64,000 bases of DNA from Oscarella lobularis. Taxonomy: Eukaryota; Porifera; Homoscleromorpha; Homosclerophorida; Oscarellidae. Positions 53,046-64,000 of this stretch are shown one piece after another (position 1 is the stretch's first letter; each line of letters begins with the position of its first letter). The stretch lies in assembly GCF_947507565.1 (NCBI RefSeq), contig NC_089178.1, positions 1,178,001-1,242,000 of the forward strand. Reading direction: 5' to 3'. A model generated the notes under the pieces. That model saw nothing but the letters and a program-made list of their open reading frames with translations, made no database searches and was not told where the DNA came from. The position numbers and the translations under genes were made by a program.

Positions 53046-56000
53046 ATGGCTTCGGGAAAGGCCGAATACCAAGTGGGGGGAAAATACCGACTTGTTCGCA
53101 AAATAGGAGCTGGCAGCTTCGGCGACATCTATCTCGCCGTCAACACAAGCAGCGGAGAAGTGATCGAATTAAATAACGCTCGAATGGTCTGTAATGTCAT
53201 TCGAACAGGAACTCGCCGTTAAAATGGAATCGAAGCGCGCGCGTCACCCGCAGCTTCTCTTCGAGTCGAAAATATACAAGATTCTTCAGGGCGGGCCGGG
53301 AATAGCGTCGATGAGGTCGAAGAGCATGCTAACTTGTTGACCGATCGAGATTTTGTCGTCGTGTTTATTTTTTATGCAGGTGGTACGGACAAGATAAAGA
53401 TTTCAATATTCTCGTCATGAACCTGCTCGGACCCTCTCTCGAGGATCTTTTTAAGTTTTGTTCGCGTCGTTTTACCATGAAGACCGTGCTCATGCTTGCC
53501 GATCAGGTACGCGGTTACGTCATTGCGTTGGGGCCCGCGACCGGCCGGGGGTCTTCCAAGAACTAAGAGGTTGTTTAGTAGTGTAGAGATTCAGGCATAA
53601 AGATGCAGGAGGCTTTTTATGGGTGATCGACGATGTTTTGAGAGGGAGCAATGCATTAGCTTTTAAACAAAATGAGGGGATCGGGCGTGGCCTTAGATTG
53701 GTAATTATAGGAGTTTCTCGGTGAATAGCCTGGACCTCTCGGTAGCAGGGGAGCTACTGTGGATCATTTACTATCTGAAGAAATTTTTAGATGATCCTCC
53801 GAGTTGAATATATTCACGGGAAAAATTTTGTACTCAGAGATGTTAAGCCGGACAATTTCCTAATGGGAATAGGCAGAAACAGCAATAAAGTACTTGAATA
53901 TGTTCTATAGAACTTTTCTTGATTGTTGTTATGTTAGGTGTACGTTATTGACTTTGGTCTTGCCAAAAAATATCGCGATAGTCGAACGCGTGTGCATATA
54001 CCCTACAGAGAAGACAAGAACCTCACTGGCACAGCTCGATATGCCAGCATTAACACTCACCTTGGAATTGAGATATCGTAAGAAGAAATCAGGAAAATTA
54101 AATAATGTCGGTTTTTATTTTAAGGCGCCGCGATGATATGGAAAGTTTGGGCTATAACCTTGTGTATTTCATTTGCTCTAATCTACCGTGGCAGGGACTC
54201 CAGGCAAGACAACAGATACTTCACATATTTCCTCTTCACTCCGGCTCTTGTCATCCAGGCAGTAACAAAGCGTCAAAAGTACGCAAAGATCAGCGAGAAG
54301 AAGATGTCGACTCCAGTCGAAGTCCTATGCAAGGTTAGCCGTACACCAATGACCGGCAGTTTAGCATGTTGCATATGAAGATCCTCTTATACGCAGGGAC
54401 TTCCTGCCGAGTTTGCCATGTACATAAACTATTGCAGAGCCCTCCGATTTGAGGAGGCTCCCGATTATATGTACCTTCGCCAACTGTTCCGCATTTTATT
54501 TCGCACTCTCAATCACACGTACGACTATACGTTCGATTGGACGCTGTTAAAAGAGAAAGCCCGTCAAACCGCTTTAGCAGCGGACGCAAAAGAAAAGAAC
54601 GACGTGGCGGCTGCTATACCAAAAGCGTCTAGATTATCTTGGAAGTCAGCAGATGTGCAAAGGGGGCTTGAGACAGGAGGTGCAGCTGCTTCCCCTACTG
54701 CTAAGAATACTGCTATGGAAACTGATGCCGATGTTCACGGCTTAGCGTCACATAAACCAAAAGCTGGTTTGGGATCAAGAACGCCAATTCACGCGGGAAA
54801 GCCGGACGTGCGAGGAAGATCGGCGTCCAATGCTGCTCGAGGAGTGATCGGCGGCGTGAAAGAAAGAGACGCTGCGGCGCCGACGCCGGGACTGAAAGCG
54901 GGGGTGTTGTCTGAATCATTCATGAAGCCAACCGACCTGCGAAGACAGCTGGAGACAGCTGCTTCCCCTACTGCTAAGAATAAAACTGATGCTCGTTTTC
55001 ATAAACCGAAAGCTGCTTTTGGATCAAGGAGGCCAATTCACGCAGGAAAGTCAGACGCGCGAGGAAGACCGGCGTCTACCCAAGTCGCAGCAAGCGGCGG
55101 CGGCGGCGGCAATGGCGGCGACGGCGGCAGCAATGGCGGCAGCGACGGCAATGGCGGCGACTGCGGCGGCGTAAAAGCTGCGGCGCCGACACCTGCACCT
55201 AAAGCGGGAGTGTTGTCTAGATCATTCATGAAGCCAACCGACGTGCGAAGACAGCTGAAGACAGGTGCTTTCACTACTGGAAATGCTGCTCTGGGAGCTG
55301 ATGCCGATGTTCACGGTTTGACGTCACGTTTGGAGAACGTGACGTCGCTCAAAGTCACTCAAGTCGCCTCTTCGGTAGCGGATGGCGGCAAAGAAAAAGG
55401 GGATGCGGCGAAGGCCACTCCAAAAGCGAGCGCGTTGCCTGGATCATTAAGGATACCAGTTAACGTACGACGGAAACTTGGGACAGGAGTCTTAACTGCT
55501 TCCTCCACTGCTGGGAATACTGCTGTGGGAACTGATGCCAATGCCGATGTTCACGGTTTGGCGTCACGTTTGGAGGACGTCGCCCAAAGCCACTCGAGTA
55601 GCTTCTTTGGGAGCGGGTGGCAGCAAATGGAGACTGGAGGAGGTTCACCTTCTTCCGCCACCACTGGGGATACTGCTCTGCAAACGGATGCCACTGTTTA
55701 TTTAGCGACGCGTGTGGAGGACGTGACCACCCGAGTCGTCTTTTCAGGAGCTGGCAGTGGCGAAGAAAAAAGAGGCGCGGCAGCTGCTGCTACACTAGAA
55801 ACGGGCGCGTTGCTTGGATCACTAAAGATGCCAGCGAGCGTACGCGAGGGAATAGAGACTGGAGGTTCAGCTGCTTTCCCCACTGCTGAGACTGTAAGAA
55901 CTAATGCCGATGTTTACGGCTTGGCGTCATGTTTGGACAGCGTGACCGTGACACCGCCCAAAGCCGCTCAAATTGCCTCTTCAGGAGCGGGCGGCGGCAA

Positions 56001-59000
56001 GAAAGAAGGCGATGCCACTGCTACACAAAAAGCTGGTGCGTTCTCATGGAGGACGTCTGTCGACGCGCGAGGGAAGCTGGAGACTGGAAGTTCAACTTCG
56101 TTCGCCACTGCTGGACAAACTGATATCCATGCTTATGGTCTTGTAACACGTTTTAAGGACGAGACCATGACGTTGCCGCCTAAAACTACTCAAATCGGGC
56201 TTTCAGGAATTGTCTTTTCAAGAGCGGACGGCGACGAAAAAAAAGATGTCACCGCGGTGGTGACAGCTGTATCTAAAACGGGCGTGTTGTCTGGATCGTC
56301 CAGAGAGCCATTCAACGTGCGAGGGGGGCTGGGAACTTTAACTGCTCCCGTCACTGCTGGGAATACTACTGTACAAACTGCTGCTAACGATATGACGACA
56401 CGTTTCGAGACAATGCCTAAAGTCACTAAAATTGTCTCTTCAGGAGAAAACGGCGACGAAAAAAAAGGAGAGACGGCGGAAGCGGCATTTACACCAAAAA
56501 CGGGTATGCTTTCTGGCTCATCCAAACAGCCATTCAACGTACGAGAGGGGCTGGAGACCGAAGATTCAGCTGCTTCTGCTACTTCTGGGAATACTAATGT
56601 TCACAGTTTGGGGACGCGTTTGAAGGATTTTACCAAGGCCACTCAGATCGCCTCTTCAGAAGTGGAGGCCGGCGAAAAAAAAAGAGATGTGGCAGCCTCT
56701 GCCACACCAAAAGCAATGATGTTGTCTGGATCATCTAGAAACCCAGTTCACGTGCGAGGGAGAATAGAGACTGGAGGTTCAACTGCTCCTACTGCGGGGG
56801 ATACTGCTATACAAATTGACGCCACTCACGCCATGACGGCGACCGTGAAGTCATCGATGCCGGAAAAAAGTTCAAGACACGAGTTCAAGTGGAATGTTGC
56901 AGTGGAGAAGAAGTAAGTTGGAAAGTTTGTTTTGAGAGAGAGAGAGAGAGCTATTTACGTTGTCGTTCAGTGGTGAGCGTAAACCCCTCTTTGCCAATAA
57001 TATTCATGGTAATCAGGTAAATTATGTCGGCGAGATTTTCGCCGGGAAACCTAAACTCGCTCTCGTTCTGCTATGGTAAGAGCTGTACGTGGAGAAAGCA
57101 GCGTTGCGATTCAGCTTCTCTGTTGTAGGAATAACGAGGCGGTGAACTTGATTAATTGCACCGAGCCACCAGAACTTCTCGTGACTCTGCACACCTGTGC
57201 TAGTTCAGACGGGGATTCAGCTGATCTTTCGTCTCCTGTTGACCTTCCCTGTAAATTACCTTCACAATCTGCATTTGTTCTTCGGTGTTCTCTCTTTGGC
57301 TGGTAATGGCTTTCTCCTATCTTGACGATCGTTAATTTATTTCTCGTAGCCATCTAGGGTCCTTTTGCCATAGAGTTTCGCTGCATTTTGATATTGGTAA
57401 AATTGACTTGTTTTTGGAAATTCACGTGGTTGATCATCAAGCAGCCGCTTCTCCTATTGAACCATATCGGCCACTGAAACGCCTGGGATTGGGTCGCGGA
57501 CGCGGTCGCCGCAGTACGAACGAAGGCGGAACGCTTGTTGCACCAGAACCGTATTGGCCACTGAAACGCCTAGGATTGGGCCGCGGACGCGGTTACCGCA
57601 GTATAAACGAACACGGAACGCTTGTTGCACCAAAAGCGTATCCGCCACTAAAACGCCTAGGATTGGGTCGCGGTCGCCGCAGTACGAACGAAGGCGGAAC
57701 GCTTGTTGCACCAGAACCGTATTGGCCACTGAAACGCCTAGGATTGGGCCGCGGACGCGGTTACCGTACTACAAACGAACACGGAACGCTTGTTGCACCA
57801 AAAGCGTATCCGCCACTAAAACGCCTAGGATTGGGTCGCGGCCGCGGCAGTACAAACAAAGACGAAACGCTTGCTGTACCAGAGAAAAGACCACAATTGT
57901 ACACTGACATCAGAACGGAATTATAGCTGCCAGTGATTCTTTTTGTTTTTTGCCTTTTAGCGGTGAAGTGCAAAGCCTAATGCAGTACGATGTGCCTGAT
58001 AGCGTGAGAGATTGTCTCACAAAAAGAAAGGATATCTTCGCTATAACACCTGTTTTGGCTGAGGTACTGTATGATGCAATTTGCTCAACTTTTAACTGAA
58101 GTTTTCTTTTAGCCCCTATCGCTTAACAGTTACTCTCAACGATTTTCCGCGTTACTTTATGCTGAAGAACTGGAAATGGAAAGGGCAATAAAACAATACG
58201 CAATACCTGACGTAAGACATAGACTAGTTATAGCAGAATCCAATCAATTCAAGACTACAGGCAGAAATGCAACAAGTAAATGAATACCTTAAATTGGTTG
58301 TTCCCGGCTTAACTAAACGACGTCCCTCGCTTCTTGTTGGCGACAAAGTTCGTGCTTCTCCTTCCGGTATACGTTTTGTTCCTTTTTGTATCTTATACCA
58401 CGTCTCTTCCTCTTCAAGGAGCCGATAAGACAGCACTTCATTATAAAGGATTTATTTACAAGGTTTGTCTGCAAAGTTTTACAGTTTCACTTTGGACGCT
58501 TTTTCTAGATACAAGGCGAGAGCGTTTTACTGAAATTCTCCAACCTGTTTCACGAACAATTTCTCAACGAGAAGTATTACATGGAATTTTGCTTTAGCAG
58601 GCAAGCAATCAATCATTTAGCACCCACCGATTTTAACTCGAGTCTTAAACGAAAAAATAGGATGATACTTCGCAGATGTCATCAAGCTGTTGAAAAAATG
58701 AGACAACTCGGAACACAATGTAGGACCTTAATTGCAAAAATCTTTTCTCCGTCATCGAATTCTTGCTGGCTGTTGTAGTTCTGTTTCCCACTGCTGTTGA
58801 TCCTAAGCCGCCGATTGCTCCCGTGAGTCTTTTTGTCGATCTAAGTGCTGGACTTCGTCCACCAGATTTTCTCAATAACTTTCTCAACACGAGACAAAAA
58901 GACGCTGTTCAGAGAATAGTGACCGCTCGAGGTCGACCGGCTCCCTACGTTGTACTTGGGCCACCGGGAACAGGAAAAACCGTTACGCTTGTCGAAGCAA

Positions 59001-60905
59001 TACTTCAGGTACTGTGTTATGTTTCCTGTGTAGTTTAGTTTCTGCGACTTATAATTTCAGATTTTTTACCGGATTCCGTTTAGCCGTATACTCGTAACAG
59101 CTCCTTCAAACAGTGCTGCAGATTTGTTGGTAACTGCTTAATTCCTGCCGCTTGATGAGTACGAATGGCGCTTTCCTATACGTAGGCCCTTCGTTTACGC
59201 GCCACTCGGTGTTTTTTTCCAGGCGATGTAGCAAGGTTATCTGAGGTAGTTTTTGTTGCCTTTTTGGTTAATTAATTAATTAATTAATTAATTAACCAAA
59301 GAAATTATTGTATTTTTCAGTCTTCTGAATCCTCGTTGCCTTTCTGTTACTCTGCTGATGACGTGGAAACAATTGCCTATTGTCGAATCGTCGTCACAAC
59401 GTGCGTCGCCTCGGGACTCTTTTACTCTTTTGGTCTAAAGCAGGATCACTTTACTCACGTCTTTGTAGATGAGGTGCAACCAAGCTCGGAAAGATACAAG
59501 TATTTAATTAAGAAACTAAATATCTCTGGAATAATAGGCTAGCCAGGCAACTGAGCCTGAATGTTTGATACCTGCTCTGTGTTGGGCTGGTCATGGCGGT
59601 CAAGTATATTTCTGTTTTTTTTACGAGATAGAGACGTAGCCACCTTCTTCTTTTCTAGTTTGTTTTGGCTGGTGATCCATATCAACTCGGACCTGTTTTA
59701 ATGTCGAAAATAGCCAATGAGCACGGACTTCAACTCTCCTTGTTGGAACGTCTGACAAAACATCCGGCGTATCTTCGCAACGAGGAATTTTCTTCTGTTG
59801 GAGGATATAATCCTTGCCTGGTATACGCAGTAGTGTACGTGCAACAGAAGATTGACGAATGGGTTTTGCTAGGTGACAAAGTTGATTGACAATTATCGTT
59901 CTCATCAAAGTATTCTGGAAGTGCCATCGAAACTGTTTTATGACGCAGAGCTTCGACCTTGTGCTCCTATCTCAAAGTTAGTTTCGAGTCCTCGAAGAAA
60001 AGAGAGTTATTATACAATTTTTCTGTGCTATTGGCAGAATTGGATCTCTCTGTAATTGGCAGGCTCTTCCGTGTCAACCAAACTTTCCGATCATTTTCCA
60101 TGGAATCAAAGTGAGCTACTAAAGGCACGATTGCCTATTAGTGCATGTATTCTTTCAGGGAGAGGATCTTCGCGAAGGGGCTGACCCATCTTGGTTTAAT
60201 CCCGCAGAGGCGGGTCAAGTGAGAGAACCGCAGATACTTGAACTTCATCCGGCAGCTTATTGTGAGTTCTATTCAGGCACTCAATTATGCTTTGCAGTTG
60301 ACTGGTAATGGCTCGGACGGCCCTCAGCTAAACCTCCGAAGCAAAGACATCGGAATTATTACGCCCTATCGTAAACAGGTAAACCCTAAGTGACTAGTAT
60401 TTTAATTAACAGCCTAATTCTGATTTCTGTTGTGCTAGATTGAAAAAATTGAATCTCTTTTGGAGCCGTTTGGAATTTCGGATATAAAAGTGGCGGAAAC
60501 GCTCAGACTGTGGCATGTGTAATTCGATTTTCTAGGTTGGCCCTGTCGAAGAATTTCAAGGACAGGAACGTAAAGCAATAATCTTGTCGACTGTATGCTG
60601 ATTCTTTTTGTCAGAGCTATGAATGTACAGCAATTTTCAGGTTTGTTCAACGTCTTCCTTTTTGTCGCCCAATGAGCATTCTTGCCTGGGATTTGCTGGC
60701 AATCCGAAAAAATTCAACGTTGCTATAACACGAGCTGAAGCTCTTCTAATTGTCATTGGTAATCGTCAATTGTTGTCCAAGGTACGTATGAGCGTACATC
60801 GCAGATTGAGCAAAGCACTATATTCTGATACTTTTAATTTAGGATTCCTATTGGGAAGATTTTATCGAGTTTTGCGAAAAGCACGGTGCTTGCATTGGGG
60901 ATTAG
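53046..60905 (+). CDS. predicted CK1-alpha kinase :: repeat linker :: MOV10L1-type helicase fusion
   Basis: The 5' part is a casein kinase 1 alpha-like kinase: [84 protein letters not shown] and [16 protein letters not shown]. The exon holding [20 protein letters not shown] runs on for about 2.5 kb of Ala/Gly/Thr/Lys-rich repeats to 56912. It ends AA|gtaagt, and unspliced it would stop two codon positions later at TAA 56914-56916. Removing a 58-nt intron (56913-56970) joins it in frame to [20 protein letters not shown], the equivalent of exon 2 of the complete MOV10L1 copy, with the same phase. The helicase body is complete: [58 protein letters not shown] and [14 protein letters not shown], ending HGACIGD and TAG at 60903-60905. 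An intron at 54204-54258 uses a GC donor. The protein would be around 2,000 residues. The alternative is two separate genes, the second lacking any first exon. Confidence 0.75.
54621..56800 (+). repeat. degenerate ~80-residue tandem repeats in the kinase-helicase linker
   Basis: At least nine copies of a degenerate unit built around LSGSSRxPxxVRxxLETGG, then [20 protein letters not shown], [16 protein letters not shown] and DAAxATPKxG. Examples are [38 protein letters not shown] and [20 protein letters not shown]. The unit is about 240 bp. One copy carries an inserted Gly/Asn/Asp tract (about 55093-55170). The frame stays open across all copies, arguing for translation. No match to a known domain is recognised; likely disordered. 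Confidence 0.75.
57462..57883 (+). repeat. fivefold RG-rich tandem repeat in the fused helicase
   Basis: Five units of about 26-29 codons, each [12 protein letters not shown] followed by [14 protein letters not shown] or [14 protein letters not shown]. Units alternate between the two types, so a two-unit block was probably duplicated. The complete neighbouring helicase has one such unit (48480-48600). Each unit supplies Arg-Gly dipeptides of the kind that PRMT5-type enzymes methylate. Confidence 0.85.
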
Positions 60906-61018
60906 CAAAAAACGATTAATCAAGGAAATTAGAAATGTGAAAAGCATGCGCGAATTTTTTGTTGTTTGATGTCGGAGCTAGCGCGCTAACGTAAGACGAA
61001 GAAAAACATTTTTTCGAG

Positions 61019-62021
61019 ATGGCTCGCGTAGCTGTGGTAGGCCTATACGTCGACGTTTCTCAACTTAGCGAGCTTTTTACATTTGCAGGTGACCGGTGCC
61101 AATAAAGGAATTGGTTTCGCTATAGTCAGACGACTTTGCAAGGACTTCGATGGTGACGTCATCCTAACAGGTCTTCGCTCTTCCACTTGCCTACTCTCGT
61201 TAGAGACGATCTCTTCTATAGCTCGAGATGCTGACAGGGGAAAGGCAGCCTGCAAGGAGCTAGAGAGCGAAGGCCTTCGTCCTCGTTTTCATCAACTCGA
61301 TCTCGATGACGTTGCAAGCGTTAGTCAGCTCAAATTGTTCTTGGAGAAGACGTACGGTGGACTGGACGTTTTGGTCAATAACGCGGGAATAGCATACAAG
61401 GTAAATCATCGCGTTTTTAGAATGGGGACATCGAGGTATCTATGGTCTAGAGCAAATCAACGGCACCTGAGAGCGAGCAGGCGGAAGTGACGATCAGAGT
61501 AAATTACTTTGGAACTTTGAACGTTTGCAAGGCTCTTCTTCCTATCATAAATCCTCACGGAAGGTTAGTAGTTTTTGTCCATGCTATAGCACTCTGCATG
61601 CGGGATTTGGTTTTGCAGAGTTGTCAATCTTGGATCTTTTGTTGGGAAGCTGAGCATTCTTCAGCCACATCTTCAGAAAAAGTTTGCATCTGATAGCTTG
61701 ACAGAAGATGAGCTCACTGGGCTCATGAACAAATTTGTCCAGTAAAATGATTCCAAGCCTAAGTCGATCATTTTTAAATTAATTTTTAGAGACGTCAAGG
61801 ATAATAGATATGGGGAAGAAGGGTGGCCTGTGCCATTTAAAGGCAAGAGAGAAAAAAGGCAATAAAACCCTTTAATTAAAAGGCGTGTCTAATTAATTCA
61901 GGTTATGGTATGTCCAAACTTTCCATTACTGCTTTGACTAAAGTGCATGCAAGGCAAATGGCCACTTGCGGAAAAGAGGACATTCTAGTCAATTCTGTGA
62001 GTTTGCTAGAGGTTCATTAAA

Positions 62022-62054
<33 letters not shown>

Positions 62055-62261
62055 GACAGTGCTGCCCTGGTTGGGTGAAAACTGACATGTCCAGTCATTC
62101 TGGTCCTCTTTCACCAGATGAGGGTGCACTGGTTTTCTATCTTACTGTACACTCTTTTGCATTGTTTTCTAGGTGCAGAGACTCCGGTTTATTGCGCTCT
62201 GCTGCCGCCTGGTAGCCCAACCGGAGAGTTCTTCCGCAAAAAGGCTGTTGCGGAGTGGTGA
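61019..62261 (+). CDS. CBR1: carbonyl reductase (CBR1-like SDR)
   Basis: A monomeric NADPH-dependent short-chain dehydrogenase acting on ketones, quinones or prostaglandin-like substrates. The short first exon MARVAV (ATG 61019-61021) is joined to VTGANKGIGFAIVRRLCKDF, the TGxxxGIG cofactor loop. Next are ARDADRGKAACKELESEGL, FHQLDLDDVASVSQLK and GGLDVLVNNAGIAYK (NNAG). VNYFGTLNVCKALLPII, VVNLGSFVGK (catalytic Ser), GYGMSKLSITALTKVHARQM (YxxxK) and NSCCPGWVKTDMSSHSG complete the fold. The end is PTGEFFRKKAVAEW and TGA at 62259-62261. Order and spacing match CBR1/CBR3. It lies 64 bp before the TIMMDC1 start. Confidence 0.93.
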
Positions 62262-62325
62262 CGCCTTTTTTTTATTGATTTTTTGTGTGTTTTGGCCATT
62301 TACGGCCTGTCGTAAGAATATAAAC

Positions 62326-63432
62326 ATGGAGTCGGGATGGGATAGGCTACGAGACCTATTTGACCGACGGTAGGTACACCGGCGCTTTTCTCGAGCTGTC
62401 GCCGTATTTCCCACACTCAGGCGAGGCGAAGAAGCAGCAGCGGAACTGCAATTTTGGCCCGTCGTCACATTTAGCGGCTCGTGCGTCGGATTTTTATTCG
62501 GAGGACTCATGGGAGCACGATACGCGGCGGACAAGCACGTCCAACTAAACAAATCGACTCTATATCCAAATCAAATGCAAGCGCAGGTAAGCGTTGAGCG
62601 TCAAAACGAGAAGGAGAATCGTTTCGAAGCGGAAGAACAGAGAGAACTCCACTCGGCCGCTATGATGGGCTTTGCGAGAGTCGGAGCTCGATGGGGATGG
62701 CGACTGGGTGCCTTTGCAGGTCTTTATAGGTATAGGTCGTATTGAATCGAATAAAATGAGGGCGTAATTTGGGATTTAGTGCTATGAACATTGCGTTTGC
62801 TGTGTATAGAGACAGGGACGACGCTTTGAATATGACAGCAGCTGGAGGTATATTTGTAGTGTAGCTGACCTCTATCTACCTCTATTTATATATATATATA
62901 TAGCAATCAGTGGGGGTCTGTTTCGTATTCGTTTTGGATTGAAACCGTTTCTCGGTGGAATTGCGTTGGGAAGTCTTGTTAGGTTTGAGACGTTGATTAT
63001 TGATTTTGTACTAAAAGTTTATGGGCAGCATTTTTCTAGCTTTCCATTTGCTCTGCTTTTGCAGGGATTGGATCATCTGCTTTTGTCTGAAAAAGACAGA
63101 GAGGCGCGTCGAGAGAAGTCGCGAATGTTAAAAGAGGCGCGACTGCAGAAGAGGTCATGTGGGTGCAGCATATTGGGGAAATATCTCTCATGCTCAATTA
63201 TAGGAAGCAGCAAAGTGAAGAAGTACACGTATTGACTCAGAGAATGGAGGACGAATTAAGTGGCAGGATCGAGACGACTGCTACCGACTCTTTCGGACTG
63301 TCGCAATATTTTTCTTTGAGTAAGCCAACTGAAAATGAAAGGATCCCAGAGGACAAAAATTCGTCCAACTCTCGATTATATAATGCTTGGACGGAATTTA
63401 AGAGAATGTGCACGCGAAACATGTCAAAGTAA
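62326..63432 (+). CDS. TIMMDC1: TIMMDC1, complex I assembly factor
   Basis: An inner mitochondrial membrane protein of the Tim17/22/23 superfamily needed for complex I assembly in animals. The start MESGWDRLRDLFDR matches the family WERLRELF block. After a 5' intron come VTFSGSCVGFLFGGLMGARY (membrane helix 1), NRFEAEEQRELHSAAMMGFA, RVGARWGWRLGAFAGLY (helix 2), AMNIAFAVYRDRDDALN, AISGGLFRIRFGLKPFLGGI (helix 3) and a charged tail. TAA is at 63430-63432. Correct phasing at each intron (gtaggt near 62370, gtaagc near 62587, others near 62730-63065) is needed; the exon frames agree with family alignment throughout. Confidence 0.87.
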
Positions 63433-63618
63433 GACGCATAATATTGTGGAGATCAGCCAAAACATTGTATCATGACAAGGAAATAAATTTTTTGATTACA
63501 CCTAATTGATAGTGTATCTACTTATGATTACAGAGCACACAGTAAGAGAAGGTTGCCACTCTCGTCGTTCACATGCACGCACAATCACAGAAAGGGGAAA
63601 AAGAGAGAGAAATGACCG

Positions 63619-64000
63619 CTATTTTCTTGCATAGAGACGAGTCCAGGTTCGAGCTAAAAAATACGACAATAATTAAGGAAATGTCTTTAGATGACGTCAT
63701 ACCCGTTTCAATGGCTTTCGCTTCGTTCGTTTTCCACTGCTCAGCGACGTCATTCGCTAGAGGATCGTCGGGATTTGGCGCACTGAGAAGAGCTTGAATG
63801 GAGAGAAGAACGGTTCGAATTTGCAAAGCCGGACTCCACTTATCTATATAAAAGAGAATATGAGGTACAGAGTGCCCCGCCCCCCCTCTCAGGCACTCTT
63901 TACCCTTTAGAATATCTAGACATATTCTTCCTAGCTTATCGATATTGGGATGATAGATTTTTGTCATGAAGCGGACTTTGGGCGCCGACATGGGATATTC
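63619..64000 (-). CDS. UBE2N: UBE2N (Ubc13) ubiquitin-conjugating enzyme, 3' part
   Basis: The C-terminal half of the E2 that, with a UEV partner, makes Lys63-linked ubiquitin chains. Going 5' to 3' on the minus strand it enters the window at [19 protein letters not shown], followed by [13 protein letters not shown] with the catalytic Cys. An intron follows, then [20 protein letters not shown] and [21 protein letters not shown] last exon gives [10 protein letters not shown] and TAG at 63619-63621. Sequence is nearly identical to animal UBE2N except for the shortened end (RLYARK instead of RLYAMNNI). The 5' half lies beyond the window. Confidence 0.95.

Noticed and set aside
56914-56916. TAA as the true stop of a stand-alone CK1 gene
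   Set aside because: The stop lies inside a consensus donor (gtaagt) with a matching acceptor 58 nt away, in the phase conserved with the neighbouring helicase. Not fully excluded, since an intron-retained kinase-only isoform could exist.
57462-57883. CRISPR-like or satellite array
   Set aside because: The repeats are in-frame coding units with synonymous and conservative differences inside a helicase exon of a eukaryotic gene.

Overview
This window is nuclear DNA from a compact, intron-rich animal genome. The gene content is metazoan: p38 MAPK, BICD, CEP152, SNIP1, UBAP2L-like, DRP1, CMAS and the germline RNA helicase MOV10L1. Introns are very short (mostly about 36-110 nt), genes sit tens to hundreds of bases apart, and many are head-to-head or tail-to-tail. 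This compactness, intronic TTAATTAA motifs and a non-bilaterian flavour would fit a sponge such as a homoscleromorph (Oscarella-like). That placement is inference; I cannot search a database. Because coding sequence is split, every multi-exon CDS is reported as one span from start codon to stop codon, introns included. Splice sites were read by eye from GT/GC..AG signals, frame and family alignment.

Layout. 1-1150: 3' part of a GH116/DUF608-type glycosidase. 1348-13193 (+): p38 MAPK, GMPPB, a mitochondrial RAP-domain protein and MON2. 13736-17243 (+): a UBAP2/UBAP2L-type UBA protein. 17244-18636: no protein gene; it holds a candidate intronic C/D snoRNA. 18637-20948 (-): ALDH1-like dehydrogenase. 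21066-24890: four intronless genes in two tandem pairs, two copies of an unrecognised membrane protein (-) and two TMEM45 copies (+). 25029-31287 (+): DRP1 and CEP152. 31335-34005 (-): two tandem CMAS genes. 34102-35199 (+): SNIP1. 35331-39042 (-): a PP2C phosphatase and Bicaudal-D. 39212-41256 (+): a nucleoside transporter. 41384-43794 (-): ACOT11/12-like thioesterase with a START domain. 43959-47121 (+): an unrecognised helical-repeat protein. 47186-60905 (+): two MOV10L1-type helicases. 61019-62261 (+): carbonyl reductase. 62326-63432 (+): TIMMDC1. 63619-64000 (-): UBE2N, cut by the window end.

The most striking object is at 53046-60905. A casein kinase 1 alpha-type kinase, followed by a huge repetitive low-complexity exon, appears to be spliced in frame onto the second MOV10L1-type helicase. 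Its first helicase exon aligns with exon 2 of the neighbouring complete MOV10L1 copy, and the joining intron has the same phase in both copies. The kinase and linker therefore seem to have replaced the helicase's normal N-terminal exon. The fused copy also carries a fivefold expanded RG-rich repeat that is present once in the neighbour. Other points of note are a CMAS paralogue that has lost its RPRRQDW active-site segment, a perfect-TIR Tc1/mariner-type MITE in a helicase intron, and an unusually high number of GC-AG introns.
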